NCBI GenBank assembly: GCA_036488815.1
Contig: DASXGX010000095.1
Coordinates: forward strand, 62,001 to 126,000
Source: Roseiarcus sp036488815
GTDB lineage: Bacteria > Pseudomonadota > Alphaproteobacteria > Rhizobiales > Beijerinckiaceae
Direction: 5' to 3'
DNA: 64,000 nt
The notes beneath the pieces were generated by a model. It did no database searches. It saw nothing but the letters and a program-made list of their open reading frames with translations, and had not been told where the DNA came from. Both the position numbers and the translations under genes were made by a program. Positions 55,620 through 64,000 of this stretch are shown one piece after another (position 1 is the first letter of the stretch; each line of letters opens with the position of its first letter).

Positions 55620-56498
55620 ATGCCCGTCACAGCCGCCGACCTCGTCGCCTTGTTCGACATCGAGCCGATCGGAGGGGATCGTTTCGTTGGCCACTCGCCA
55701 AAGAGCGGATGGCAGCGCGTCTTCGGCGGCCAGGTGGTCGCCCAAGCGCTCGTCGCTTCCTCGCGCACCGTGGAGGCGCGCGCGCCGCATTCCCTCCACG
55801 CCTATTTCCTCCTGGGCGGCGACCCGGCGGAGCCAATCCTGTTCGAGGTCGAGCGCGTGCGCGACGGGCGCAGCTTCACGACGCGGCGCGTCGTCGCCCG
55901 TCAGCGCGGCGAGGCTATTTTTGTCCTCTCCGCCTCCTTTCACATCGAGGAGGAGGGGCTGGACCACCAGTTTCCGATGCCGGACGCGCCCGAGCCCGAC
56001 AAGCTGCTCGATCCGATGGCGGCGATCGCCTTGCTCGGCGACAAAGCCAAAACGCGACTGCAGGGTCTGCTGGAGCGCATCCAGCCGATCGAATTTCGTC
56101 CGCTCGATCTCGGACGGTATACGCCGTTGCCTCCCGGCGCCGTGCGTGAGCCCAAGCAATCCCTGTGGGTCCGCATCGCCGGGACGCTGCCCGACGACCC
56201 GTCGGTGCACCGCGCCGCCCTCGCCTATCTCTCGGACATGACGCTGCTCGACACCGCCCTCGTCGCGCATGGGCGCACCGTATTCGACGCGCGCTTCCAG
56301 GCCGCCAGCCTCGACCACTCGCTGTGGCTCCACCGGCCCTTCCGCGCCGACGAGTGGCTGCTCTATGTGCAGGACAGCCCGACCGCGCACGGCGCGCGCG
56401 GTCTGACCCGCGGCCTGCTTTACAGCCGCGCCGGCGCTCTGGTTGCGAGCGTCGCGCAAGAAGGGCTGGTACGTCCGCTTCCGCCGGCCCAGAGCTGA
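55620..56498 (+). CDS. tesB: Acyl-CoA thioesterase II
   Basis: A 292-aa double-hotdog hydrolase that releases CoA from acyl-CoA. Conserved pieces are FVGHSPKSGWQRVFGGQVVA, HSLHAYFLLGGD in the first hotdog, and LAYLSDMTLLDTAL (catalytic Asp), DHSLWLHRPFRADEWLLY and RGLTRGLLYSRAGALVASVA followed by QEG (catalytic Gln) in the second. The ATG 55620 gives the family's usual N-terminus; the frame upstream is antisense to the tadE gene. It is divergent from tad set 2 and has no metabolic partner adjacent. Confidence 0.95.
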   Translation: MPVTAADLVALFDIEPIGGDRFVGHSPKSGWQRVFGGQVVAQALVASSRTVEARAPHSLHAYFLLGGDPAEPILFEVERVRDGRSFTTRRVVARQRGEAIFVLSASFHIEEEGLDHQFPMPDAPEPDKLLDPMAAIALLGDKAKTRLQGLLERIQPIEFRPLDLGRYTPLPPGAVREPKQSLWVRIAGTLPDDPSVHRAALAYLSDMTLLDTALVAHGRTVFDARFQAASLDHSLWLHRPFRADEWLLYVQDSPTAHGARGLTRGLLYSRAGALVASVAQEGLVRPLPPAQS

Positions 56499-56630
56499 CG
56501 TTTTTTTGGGCGCCCGTTTTTTGGGCCACGAATTCTTTATGCATTCTTTATCCGCCGCCGCCCTGGCGAGCGTGTCCGGGCGTTCGAACAAAGCCCTTTA
56601 TTACCAAAATCTTACGGCGAATCACCAGCC

Positions 56631-56647
56631 GTGGCACACCCCTTGTA
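56631..56647 (+). promoter_or_regulatory. Sigma-54 promoter of glnK-amtB
   Basis: GTGGCAC-ACCCC-TTGTA matches the -24/-12 consensus TGGCAC-N5-TTGCW with a single change (GT for GC in the -12 part). It lies 107 bp upstream of glnK, as expected for nitrogen-limitation control by NtrC and RpoN. I did not find a clear NtrC palindrome upstream. Confidence 0.8.
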
Positions 56648-56753
56648 AGGGGTAATGCGAGCGGCGTCGCGAGGCGACCCGGTCGGATTGGTTGAAGGGG
56701 GAGACGCGTTTCCAGAGGACGCGCGTTGCGCCTTCCAAAATGGGGCGAGGCAC

Positions 56754-57092
56754 ATGAAAATTGTCATGGCGGTCATCAAGCCGTTCAAGCTCGAGGAGGT
56801 GCGCGACGCGCTGACCTCCATCGGGGTGCATGGCCTGACAGTGACGGAAGTGAAGGGCTATGGCCGACAGAAGGGCCATACGGAGATCTACCGAGGCGCC
56901 GAATACGCTGTCAGCTTTCTGCCGAAGCTGAAGATCGAGGTCGCGGTGAGCAGCGATCTTGTCGACAGGGTGATCGATGCGATCGTCGCGGCGGCGCGCA
57001 CCGGCCAGATCGGCGACGGAAAAATCTTTGTCTACAACCTCGAGTCGGCTGTCCGAATTCGCACGGGCGAAAAGGACCAGGACGCTCTCTGA
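56754..57092 (+). CDS. glnK: Nitrogen regulatory protein P-II, GlnK type
   Basis: A 112-aa trimeric signal protein that senses 2-oxoglutarate, ATP/ADP and, by uridylylation, glutamine. The T-loop GRQKGHTEIYRGAEY ends with Tyr51, the modified residue. The B- and C-loops (TGQIGDGKIFV and RIRTGEKD) are intact. It lies 35 bp before amtB, whose channel it blocks when nitrogen is plentiful. The ATG 56754 has GGCGAGG upstream. Regulation by the sigma-54 promoter fits the pair. Confidence 0.97.
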   Translation: MKIVMAVIKPFKLEEVRDALTSIGVHGLTVTEVKGYGRQKGHTEIYRGAEYAVSFLPKLKIEVAVSSDLVDRVIDAIVAAARTGQIGDGKIFVYNLESAVRIRTGEKDQDAL

Positions 57093-57127
57093 GGCGGCCC
57101 TTCTTCCCATTCCTGGAGTCTCAAACG

Positions 57128-58639
57128 ATGAAATTGCTTAGGTTTCTTGCCGGTGTCGCGCCGGCGCTGGCGATCGCCGCCGTGATCGGCTTCGCCTCCC
57201 CCGCCCCGTCGCGGGCGGATGACGCGACGCCGACCCCCGCGGCCGCCGCGACGCCCGCTGCGACGCCTTCGCCAGCCGCCGCGCCTGCCGCCGCCGCGCC
57301 TGCCGCAGCCGCTCCGGCGACCGCCGCTCCCGCGGCCGCGGCGCCGCCGGCCTGCTCGAGCACGGTCCTTACGAAGTGCACGCCCAACTCGGGCGACACG
57401 GCGTGGATGTTGACCTCGATGGCGCTGGTCCTCATGATGACCATTCCCGGCCTCGGCCTCTTCTATGGCGGCATGGTCCGCAAGAAGAACGTCGGCGACA
57501 CGGTGATGACCAGCTTCGCGATCACCTGCCTGGTGACCGTGCTCTATGCCGTCGTCACCTACAGCCTCTCGTTCACCGCGGGCGGGTCGTTCATCGGCGG
57601 CTTCAGCCGCGTCTTCCTGCAGGGCATCCTCAGCGACGTGAACAACGGCGGCATCGGCAATCCGAACAGTCTCGCGCCGACGATCCCCGAGACGGTCTAT
57701 ATGTGCTTCCAGATGACCTTCGCGATCATCACCCCGGCCCTCATCGCCGGCGCCTTCGCGGAGCGCATGAAGTTCTCGGCTATGCTGTGGTTCATCGGCC
57801 TGTGGGCGATCTGCGTCTACGCGCCGGTCGCGCACTGGGTCTGGGGTCCGGACGGCATGTTCTCGACCGCCAACGTCGACGACAAGGGCAACTTCACGGG
57901 CTGGAAGGTCGTTCTCGACTACGCGGGCGGCACGGTCGTTCACATCAACGCCGGCGTCGCCGGTCTGATGACCGCCATCATGCTCGGCAAGCGCCGCGAC
58001 TCGGGCCCCGGCCACAACATGGTCCTCACCTTCATCGGCGCGGGCCTGCTGTGGGTCGGCTGGTTCGGCTTCAACGCCGGTTCGGCGGTGAGCGCGGGCG
58101 TTCAGGCCGGCATGGCGATGACCGTCACCCAGATCGCGACCGCCGTCGCGGCGTTGACCTGGATGTTCGTCGAGTGGGCGCACCGCGGCAAGCCGACCGT
58201 CATCGGCCTCTGCTCGGGCGCCGTCGCCGGCCTCGTCGCGATCACCCCGGCCTCGGGCTACGTCGGCCCGATCGGCTCGATGGTCATCGGCGTCGCCTGC
58301 GGCGTCGGCTGCTACCTCGGCGCCACCTCGCTGAAGCACGCCTTCGGCTATGACGACGCGCTCGACTGCTTCGGCGTCCACGGCGTCGGCGGCATCATCG
58401 GGGCGATCCTCACCGGCGTCTTCGCGATCAACGAGTACAGCGGCCACTCCGGCCTCATCGAAGGCAACCCGGGCCAGGTGATCAACCAGCTGATCGGCAT
58501 CGGCACGGTCGTAGTCTACGACGCGGTCGTCTCGCTGGTCATTCTGAAGATCATCGACGTGACGATCGGCCTGCGCGTCAGCGACGAGGTCGAGCGCGAC
58601 GGCCTCGATCTCGCCCTGCACGGCGAAGTCGTCCAGTAA
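57128..58639 (+). CDS. amtB: Ammonium transporter AmtB with a long Ala/Pro-rich N-terminal linker
   Basis: A 503-aa protein with eleven channel helices. A cleavable signal peptide (residues 1-30, ending PAPSRA) is followed by a low-complexity Ala/Pro/Thr segment at 31-75, then the first channel helix near 93. Conserved channel parts are TIPGLGLFYGGMVRKKNV, the first pore His in GGTVVHINAGVAGL and the second in CFGVHGVGGIIGAILTG. The C-terminal tail (RVSDEVERDGLDLALHGE) is the GlnK-docking region. The linker would face the periplasm and is longer than in most AmtB proteins. Confidence 0.96.
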   Translation: MKLLRFLAGVAPALAIAAVIGFASPAPSRADDATPTPAAAATPAATPSPAAAPAAAAPAAAAPATAAPAAAAPPACSSTVLTKCTPNSGDTAWMLTSMALVLMMTIPGLGLFYGGMVRKKNVGDTVMTSFAITCLVTVLYAVVTYSLSFTAGGSFIGGFSRVFLQGILSDVNNGGIGNPNSLAPTIPETVYMCFQMTFAIITPALIAGAFAERMKFSAMLWFIGLWAICVYAPVAHWVWGPDGMFSTANVDDKGNFTGWKVVLDYAGGTVVHINAGVAGLMTAIMLGKRRDSGPGHNMVLTFIGAGLLWVGWFGFNAGSAVSAGVQAGMAMTVTQIATAVAALTWMFVEWAHRGKPTVIGLCSGAVAGLVAITPASGYVGPIGSMVIGVACGVGCYLGATSLKHAFGYDDALDCFGVHGVGGIIGAILTGVFAINEYSGHSGLIEGNPGQVINQLIGIGTVVVYDAVVSLVILKIIDVTIGLRVSDEVERDGLDLALHGEVVQ

Positions 58640-58691
58640 GCGAAATTGGCCGGCGGCGGCCCGCCGCCGGTCCCTGTTTCCTCCCCAACTC

Positions 58692-58720
58692 AGGCGCCCC
58701 GTCGGGCGCCTTTCTTTTTT
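58692..58720 (+). terminator. Rho-independent terminator of glnK-amtB
   Basis: A GGCGCCC / GGGCGCC stem with a 4-nt loop is followed by TTTCTTTTTT. It lies about 50 bp past the amtB stop. Confidence 0.92.
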
Positions 58721-58833
58721 GCCCACAGGGGCGTCGGCCGGCCGCGTTAAGGTTAGGCGGCTATTAACTCGCGCCGCCTAGCCTGCCGCGAGCGGCGTGG
58801 AACGCCGCAGCTTCGGGCTGAGCGACCGATTCC

Positions 58834-61413
58834 ATGCGCACTACGACATTCACGTTTCTCGACTATCTTCCCGATACGTTGCGCGAGGCGCCCAAGCGCC
58901 GCATCGCCGAACTGATCGGACTCGGCACGCTCGCCGCCGTCGGCGCGGCGGCCGCCGCGCTGCTGACCTGGTCGGTCGCCGACCCCAGCCTCAACCACGC
59001 CACCTCGACGCCGATCCACAATCTTCTCGGCCGTCCGGGCGCGATCTTCGCCGACATCGCGATGCAGTTCTTCGGCCTCGCCTGCGCCGTCGCGCTGATC
59101 GCGCCGGCGTTCTGGGGCTGGCGTCTCGTCTCGCACAAGCGCCTCGAACGTGTGCGCAACAAACTGATATTGTGGCTGGTCGGCTGGATCGTGGCCGCCG
59201 GCTGCGCCTCGATGCTGCCGGCGACGGCGAGCTGGCCGCTGCCGACGGGCCTCGGCGGGGTGATCGGCGACGCCGTCCTTTGGGCGCCGCGCCGCCTGCT
59301 CGCGGGCTCCGCGCTCGGCCTGACCCTGCTTGGTTTCGCCTTGGCCGCGGGCGCCATTCTCACGATGACCGCGGCGGCGGGCTATCACCTGATTCCCGGC
59401 GTCGAGACCGACGAGGAGACTGCGCCGCCGGCCGAGCGCGCGCCGCCGCGCCGCGCCGCCGAGCGCTACGACAGCGACGACGAGGACGCCGACGGCGAAC
59501 CCGGATTCGGGCTCGTCTCCCTGGGCGCGCTGATCCACACCACCTTGAGCCTCAAGAGCGCCGTGCGCCGCCTCTTCGCGCGCAAGACGAAGAGCGTCGC
59601 GGCCCCCGGCCCTGCCGCCCGGGCGCCGTGGATCGGCGGCGAACCCGGCGATTTCTCCGCCGCTCCCTCGCTCTTCGAGCCCGGGGCGGACCGGCGCGCC
59701 GAGCCGCCGATGAGCCGTCCGGCGCAGACCGCCGCGCCCGCCGCGGCTGCTCCGGGCCAGGCCGCCTCGCCGGCGGCGCCGGCCGCCTCGCGCGTCGCGC
59801 AGCCGGCCGGAGCGCTCAAGGCGGGCCGCCGCGCCGCCAGCGAAACGCAGCTCTCGCTGCTCGACCGCGGCGCCTATCAATTGCCGCCGCTCGCCATGCT
59901 GGCCGAGCCCAAGAAAGTCGCCGCCACCAAGATCTCCGAGGACGCGCTCGAGCAGAACGCGCGCCTGCTCGAGGGCGTGCTCGACGATTTCGGCGTCAAG
60001 GGCGAAATCATCAATGTGCGGCCCGGCCCGGTCGTCACGCTTTATGAGCTCGAGCCCGCTCCAGGCATCAAGTCGTCGCGCGTCATCGGCCTCGCCGACG
60101 ATATTGCACGCTCGATGTCGGCGATCTCGGCGCGCGTCGCGGTGGTGCAGGGACGCAACGCGATCGGCATCGAACTGCCGAACCAGCGGCGCGAGACGGT
60201 GTATCTCAGGGAATTGTTGGCGAGCCAGGATTTCGAGAAATCCAAGCATCGCCTCGCCATCGCGCTCGGCAAGACGATCGGCGGCGAGCCCGTCATCGTG
60301 GACCTCGCGCGCATGCCGCATCTGCTGGTCGCCGGCACCACCGGCTCGGGCAAGTCGGTCGCCATCAACACGATGGTGCTGAGCCTGCTCTATCGCCTGA
60401 AGCCCGAGCAGTGCCGGCTCATCATGGTCGATCCGAAGATGCTCGAACTCTCCGTCTACGACGGCATCCCGCATCTGCTCACGCCGGTCGTCACCGACCC
60501 GAAGAAGGCGGTCGTCGCCCTGAAATGGGCGGTGCGGGAGATGGAAGACCGCTACAAGAAGATGTCGAAGGTCGGCGTGCGCAACATCGACGGCTTCAAT
60601 GCGCGCATCGCCGAGGCCGCCACCCGCGGCGAGACGCTGACCCGCACCGTCCAGACAGGCTTCGACCGCGAGACGGGCGAGGCGATCTACGAACAGGAGG
60701 AGATGGATCTCGCCGAACTGCCCTACATCGTGGTCGTCGTCGACGAAATGGCCGACCTGATGATGGTCGCGGGCAAGGACATCGAGGGCGCGATCCAGCG
60801 CCTCGCGCAGATGGCGCGCGCCGCCGGCATCCATCTCATCATGGCGACGCAGCGCCCCTCGGTCGACGTCATCACCGGCACGATCAAGGCGAACTTCCCG
60901 ACCCGCATCTCGTTCCAGGTGACGAGCAAGATCGACAGCCGCACCATTCTCGGCGAACAGGGCGCCGAACAGCTGCTCGGCCAGGGCGACATGCTCTACA
61001 TGGCCGGCGGCGGGCGCATCAGCCGCGTGCACGGCCCCTTCGTCTCGGACGACGAAGTCGAGAAGATCGTCGCCCATCTGAAGACGCAGGGGCAGCCGGA
61101 ATACCTGACCGCGATCACCGAGGAAGAGCCTTCGGAAGACGAAGACGCCGCGCCCGCCGGCTCGCCCGGCTCGATGGACGCCGAGGAGGCCGGCGACTAC
61201 TACGATCGCGCGGTCAACATCGTGCTGCGCGACCGAAAAGTGTCGACCAGCTACATCCAGCGCCGGCTATCCGTCGGCTACAACAAGGCGGCGTCGCTGG
61301 TGGAGCGGATGGAGAAGGAAGGCGTGGTCGGGCCAGCCAATCACGCAGGCAAGCGCGAAATCCTTATCGGCAACGGCGTCGACCGGGCGCCGTTCGCCGA
61401 AGACGACGAGTAA
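58834..61413 (+). CDS. ftsK: DNA translocase FtsK
   Basis: An 859-aa septal DNA pump that clears the chromosome terminus from the division plane. There are four membrane helices in the first 190 residues, then a Pro/Ala-rich linker (about 195-345), then the alpha/beta motor. The motor has Walker A VAGTTGSGKSVAINTMV near 503 and Walker B PYIVVVVDEMADLMMVAG. The C-terminal winged-helix gamma domain (about 790-850) has STSYIQRRLSVGYNKAASLV for reading KOPS sites. The length is typical of alphaproteobacterial FtsK. It is downstream of the glnK-amtB terminator, with its own promoter presumably in the 110 bp between. Confidence 0.97.
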   Translation: MRTTTFTFLDYLPDTLREAPKRRIAELIGLGTLAAVGAAAAALLTWSVADPSLNHATSTPIHNLLGRPGAIFADIAMQFFGLACAVALIAPAFWGWRLVSHKRLERVRNKLILWLVGWIVAAGCASMLPATASWPLPTGLGGVIGDAVLWAPRRLLAGSALGLTLLGFALAAGAILTMTAAAGYHLIPGVETDEETAPPAERAPPRRAAERYDSDDEDADGEPGFGLVSLGALIHTTLSLKSAVRRLFARKTKSVAAPGPAARAPWIGGEPGDFSAAPSLFEPGADRRAEPPMSRPAQTAAPAAAAPGQAASPAAPAASRVAQPAGALKAGRRAASETQLSLLDRGAYQLPPLAMLAEPKKVAATKISEDALEQNARLLEGVLDDFGVKGEIINVRPGPVVTLYELEPAPGIKSSRVIGLADDIARSMSAISARVAVVQGRNAIGIELPNQRRETVYLRELLASQDFEKSKHRLAIALGKTIGGEPVIVDLARMPHLLVAGTTGSGKSVAINTMVLSLLYRLKPEQCRLIMVDPKMLELSVYDGIPHLLTPVVTDPKKAVVALKWAVREMEDRYKKMSKVGVRNIDGFNARIAEAATRGETLTRTVQTGFDRETGEAIYEQEEMDLAELPYIVVVVDEMADLMMVAGKDIEGAIQRLAQMARAAGIHLIMATQRPSVDVITGTIKANFPTRISFQVTSKIDSRTILGEQGAEQLLGQGDMLYMAGGGRISRVHGPFVSDDEVEKIVAHLKTQGQPEYLTAITEEEPSEDEDAAPAGSPGSMDAEEAGDYYDRAVNIVLRDRKVSTSYIQRRLSVGYNKAASLVERMEKEGVVGPANHAGKREILIGNGVDRAPFAEDDE

Positions 61414-61431
61414 AACACGCCTAGGGCGCGC

Positions 61432-61530
61432 CTTGCGGCGCGACCCCTCACCCGGCGCTGCGCGCCACCTTCTCAAGGCGAATGCGTAGCATTCTTCCGC
61501 TCCCGCAAGGGGAGAAGGATTGGCGTTCCA
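61432..61530. repeat. Dispersed palindromic repeat, family B, copy after ftsK
   Basis: Contains GACCCCTCACCC, the hairpin AAGGCGAATGCGTAGCATTC and the arm CTCCCGCAAGGGGAGAAGG, all matching the element between nuoD and nuoE. No gene lies in it. Confidence 0.8.
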
Positions 61531-61547
61531 TCAAACAGCAGACGGCG

Positions 61548-61919
61548 CTAGCGCACTGTCGCGGTGGGGTGATGCACCTGCCAGAGTTCCGAGATCGACG
61601 CCACCGCGACGATGATGCCGAGCACGACGAAACTCGCGACCGCATGGCTCACCGCGGAGAAGCCGACGATCCAGGGCGCGACGATCAGCCATAGGCCCAG
61701 AATCATCGCCCCCCACTCCTCCCATTCCGCGAATTGCACGATCGCGGCGATGGAGATGATGCCGATCACGATGGCGCTTATCCATGCTGTCCGGCTCGCC
61801 GTCTGGTCGGACACGAATCCGAACAGCCAAGGCGAGAAGAACAGCACCACGGCGCAGAGCAGACTGATCCAGTCCTGAACGTTCCGGCCGCCCCCGCGCC
61901 AAGAAGTTTGCATTGACAT
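61548..61919 (-). CDS. SPW-repeat membrane protein
   Basis: A 123-aa protein with four membrane helices formed by two SPW repeats: FFSPWLFGF near residues 27-35 and IVAPWIVGF near 79-87, each followed by a second helix. The family is widespread and has no assigned biochemical function. The start at 61919 gives MSMQTSWRGGGRNVQDWISL. It stands alone between ftsK and a two-component system. Confidence 0.88.
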   Translation of the reverse strand: MSMQTSWRGGGRNVQDWISLLCAVVLFFSPWLFGFVSDQTASRTAWISAIVIGIISIAAIVQFAEWEEWGAMILGLWLIVAPWIVGFSAVSHAVASFVVLGIIVAVASISELWQVHHPTATVR

Positions 61920-62069
61920 GGCGAACCTCCGTATACGAAGCGACGTTGGATAACGTCTTTGCCCATCGAGCTAATCGCGAAAGACGCGATTTCAAGGCCC
62001 TCGCGCCGGGCGTCGGGCTCAAATGACGCTCAGACGGTTCGATCTCGAACCCAGCCGATGCGCCGTCCC

Positions 62070-63362
62070 TCAAACCTGTTTCTCAAAGCTCTCCGCCGCG
62101 GAACCGACGGCGAGATCGACCACGAAGCGGCTGCCTCCCTCCAGCTCCGCTTCACAAAACGCCACGCCGCCGTGGCGCTTGGCGATCTGGCGCACCAGCG
62201 ACAGGCCGAGCCCCCAACCGCCGGAGGATTCCGCGCGGCCCGCAGGCCGATAAAACGGCTCGAACACCCGCTCGCGCTCGCCTGCAGGGATCCCTTCGCC
62301 CCGGTCGGCGACGACGATGCGCGCCGTGTTCCGCTGGCGCGTGACCGCGATGCGGATCGGCGGGCGGCCGTGCTTGGCGGCGTTCTCCAGGAGATTGCGG
62401 ATCAGCCGCCGCAGCAGCGTCGCATCGCCCTCGATCTCCACCAGGCCGTCAGGGGCGCACACCGAGGCGACGCCAGCCGAAAAGCGCGCCGCCTCCTCGG
62501 CCGCCAAGCCGACGAGATCGACCGGCGCGCGCGCCGCCGCCGGCCCGGGATGATCGAGACGGCTGGCGAGCAAAATCTCTTCGACCAGTTGATCGCTCTC
62601 CGCGAGATTGCGCACGATCTCCTGATGCATGTCCGGCCCCGGGTGAGCGAACCACAGTTCGATCGCCATGCGGAGCCGCGCCAACGGCGAGCGCAATTCA
62701 TGGCTGGCGTTGGCGAGCAGCGCCTTTTGCGAAGTCAGCAGCTCCTCGACGCGCCCTGCGGCGGCGTTGAAGGCGCGCGCGACCACCGCGACCTCGTCGT
62801 GGCCGGCGTCGTCGATCCGCGAGGCGAGTTCGCCCGCGCCCCAGCGCTCGACGCCGGAACGCAGATCCTCCAGCCTGCGGGTGAACCGCGCCGTGATGGG
62901 AAAGGCGGCGAGCCCGACGCCGCCCGCAACCACAAGAACGATCCAGAGAATGCGCAGCCTCAGGCTGGGCGCGTGAGGCCGCAGCCGGGCGACGACGGCG
63001 CGGCCGTCGGGAAGGTCGACGCGGACGATCGGCGCGCGCGCGTCGATTCGATCGCGGCCCGCCGGCTCGAGCGCGACCGGGGGGCCGCGCAGGGCGATCA
63101 GCGTTCCGTCTGCGCGATAAACCGATATGTCGGCGCCGATCGCCTCGTCGAGGCGCGCGACAGCGGCTGCGACCTCTCCAGGGTAGTCGTCACGGGCGGG
63201 AATGTTCCATTCGTCGAGCCGGACGTGAAAGGAGCCCAACCGTTCGCGCGGCCCCTCGCCGATCAGGGTCCAGAATCCGCCGATCAGAAACGCGACCGCC
63301 GCGAGGCTCGCCAACAGCGTCAGATAGACCTTCCAGAACATCCGGCGGCGCACGACGATCAC
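62070..63362 (-). CDS. Two-component sensor histidine kinase
   Basis: A 430-aa inner-membrane kinase. The first helix is about residues 10-33, a short periplasmic sensor region follows to about 130, and the second helix is about 132-155. HAMP (RRLEDLRSGVERWGAGELAS) leads to the HisKA box LLANASHELRSPLARLRMAI with the phospho-His, then N-box NLLENAAKHG, G1 VVADRGEGIPAGER and G2 GGWGLGLSLVRQIAK. The layout is CpxA-like. The GTG start at 63362 overlaps the response-regulator stop (GTGA), so the pair is coupled. The signal is unknown. Confidence 0.93.
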   Translation of the reverse strand: MIVVRRRMFWKVYLTLLASLAAVAFLIGGFWTLIGEGPRERLGSFHVRLDEWNIPARDDYPGEVAAAVARLDEAIGADISVYRADGTLIALRGPPVALEPAGRDRIDARAPIVRVDLPDGRAVVARLRPHAPSLRLRILWIVLVVAGGVGLAAFPITARFTRRLEDLRSGVERWGAGELASRIDDAGHDEVAVVARAFNAAAGRVEELLTSQKALLANASHELRSPLARLRMAIELWFAHPGPDMHQEIVRNLAESDQLVEEILLASRLDHPGPAAARAPVDLVGLAAEEAARFSAGVASVCAPDGLVEIEGDATLLRRLIRNLLENAAKHGRPPIRIAVTRQRNTARIVVADRGEGIPAGERERVFEPFYRPAGRAESSGGWGLGLSLVRQIAKRHGGVAFCEAELEGGSRFVVDLAVGSAAESFEKQV

Positions 63363-64000
63363 GGTTCGCCGTCCTGCTTCTTGGCGAAGACGTAACCGGC
63401 GCCGCGCACCGTGAGGATGCGGCGGGGATGTTTCGGATCGTCCTCGATCGCCGAACGGATGCGTGAGATATGGACGTCGATCGAGCGATCGAAGGCTTCG
63501 AGCTCCTCGCCCTTGACGAGATCCATCAGCCGCTCACGGTTGAGCACCCGCCCGGCGTTTTCGGCGAGGGCGGCGAGCAGATCGAACTGGTAGCTCGTCA
63601 GGACTCGCTCCTCGCCGTCGACCCGAACCATGCGCGATTCGCGGTCGATCTGCAGACGGCCGAAGCGCAGCGTCACGGCCTCCTCGGCGCGCGCGGCGAC
63701 GCGGCCGCGGCGAAGGATCGCGCGAAGACGGGCCTGCAGCTCGCGCGGGCTGAACGGCTTTGGCAGATAGTCGTCGGCGCCGATCTCGAGGCCGACGATG
63801 CGGTCCATCTCTTCGCCGCGCGCCGTCAGCATCAGGATTGGCGTCTGGGCGCGCGCGCGGATGCGCCGGCACACTTCGAATCCGTCGATGTCGGGCAGCA
63901 TCACGTCGAGGATGACGGCGTCGAACGCCCCGCCGTCGAGCGCGGCGAGGCCGTCGTGGCCAGTCAATCGTTTCTCGACGAGAAAACCGGCCGCCGTCAG
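63359..64000 (-). CDS. OmpR-family response regulator (5' end beyond window)
   Basis: At least 214 residues, open to the right edge, where the sequence reads LTAAGFLVEKRLTGHDGLAA, so the first receiver strand is missing. The phospho-acceptor Asp is in VILDVMLPDIDGFEVCRR, with LMLTARGEEMDRIVGLEIGA and DDYLPKPFSPRELQAR following. The C-terminal winged helix has LTSYQFDLLAALAENAGRVL and RSIDVHISRIRSAIEDDPKH and ends in RGAGYVFAKKQ. It is coupled to the downstream kinase. Confidence 0.94.
   Translation of the reverse strand: MTAAGFLVEKRLTGHDGLAALDGGAFDAVILDVMLPDIDGFEVCRRIRARAQTPILMLTARGEEMDRIVGLEIGADDYLPKPFSPRELQARLRAILRRGRVAARAEEAVTLRFGRLQIDRESRMVRVDGEERVLTSYQFDLLAALAENAGRVLNRERLMDLVKGEELEAFDRSIDVHISRIRSAIEDDPKHPRRILTVRGAGYVFAKKQDGEP

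Noticed and set aside
57032..58726. Minus-strand 564-codon Arg/Asp-rich open frame opposite amtB
   Set aside because: Antisense artefact of the amtB codon pattern, with typical low-complexity Asp/Arg/Ala output.
58753..61077. Minus-strand 774-codon open frame opposite ftsK
   Set aside because: Antisense artefact; the sense frame is a complete FtsK.

Overview
This window is a GC-rich chromosomal segment from an alphaproteobacterium, almost certainly of the Hyphomicrobiales (Rhizobiales). The evidence is the gene order tig-clpP-clpX-lon-hup followed by nuoA-G, Tad-type pilus genes, HxlR and TetR regulators with divergent partners, and dispersed palindromic repeats whose translation reads 'MPAKAGIQ'. 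A Beijerinckiaceae/Methylocystaceae-like genome is my best guess, but genus cannot be fixed from sequence reading alone.

Region by region. 1-6442 (minus strand): nuoA-B-C-D-E-F-G of respiratory complex I, with nuoG cut by the left edge and palindromic repeats lodged between nuoE/nuoD and probably nuoC/nuoB. 7057-15861 (minus): tRNA-Asp, an exported ClpP-like protein, tRNA-Val, HU, Lon, ClpX, ClpP, trigger factor and tRNA-Leu, a protein quality-control block. 16108-21024: a Tat-exported multicopper-oxidase-fold protein that has lost its copper ligands, a quinone-reductase-like MDR enzyme divergent from an HxlR regulator that appears to start at CTG, the NAD(P)HX repair enzyme, and tRNA-Asn. 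21183-31431: a TPR/O-GlcNAc-transferase-like glycosyltransferase, UDP-galactopyranose mutase, and a giant (about 2232 aa) Ser/Thr-rich protein built of octapeptides arranged in fifteen 408-bp higher-order units; I propose these three form a glycoprotein system. 31849-38735 (minus): an operon for oxidising a sugar-acid-like substrate (enolase-superfamily enzyme, internally duplicated His-containing membrane protein, gluconate-dehydrogenase subunit-3-like protein, GMC-type flavoprotein), then an amidase and an AEC transporter. 38878-42497: EmrAB-type efflux pair with a divergent TetR regulator. 42507-47270: frameshifted SDR, glycogen-debranching-type enzyme and a divergent GT4 glycosyltransferase. 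47826-49206: an orphan IS3 OrfA-like gene and an orphan NMT1/THI5-like binding protein. 49298-55423: two paralogous TadE/TadF/TadG-like sets sharing a 19-bp upstream motif. 55620-64000: TesB thioesterase, glnK-amtB behind a sigma-54 promoter, FtsK, a small SPW-repeat membrane protein, and a sensor kinase/response regulator pair, the regulator cut by the right edge.

The most unusual content is the giant repeat protein with its glycosylation-type neighbours, the duplicated four-histidine membrane protein in the dehydrogenase operon, the copper-less oxidase, and the shared motif in front of both Tad pilin sets.
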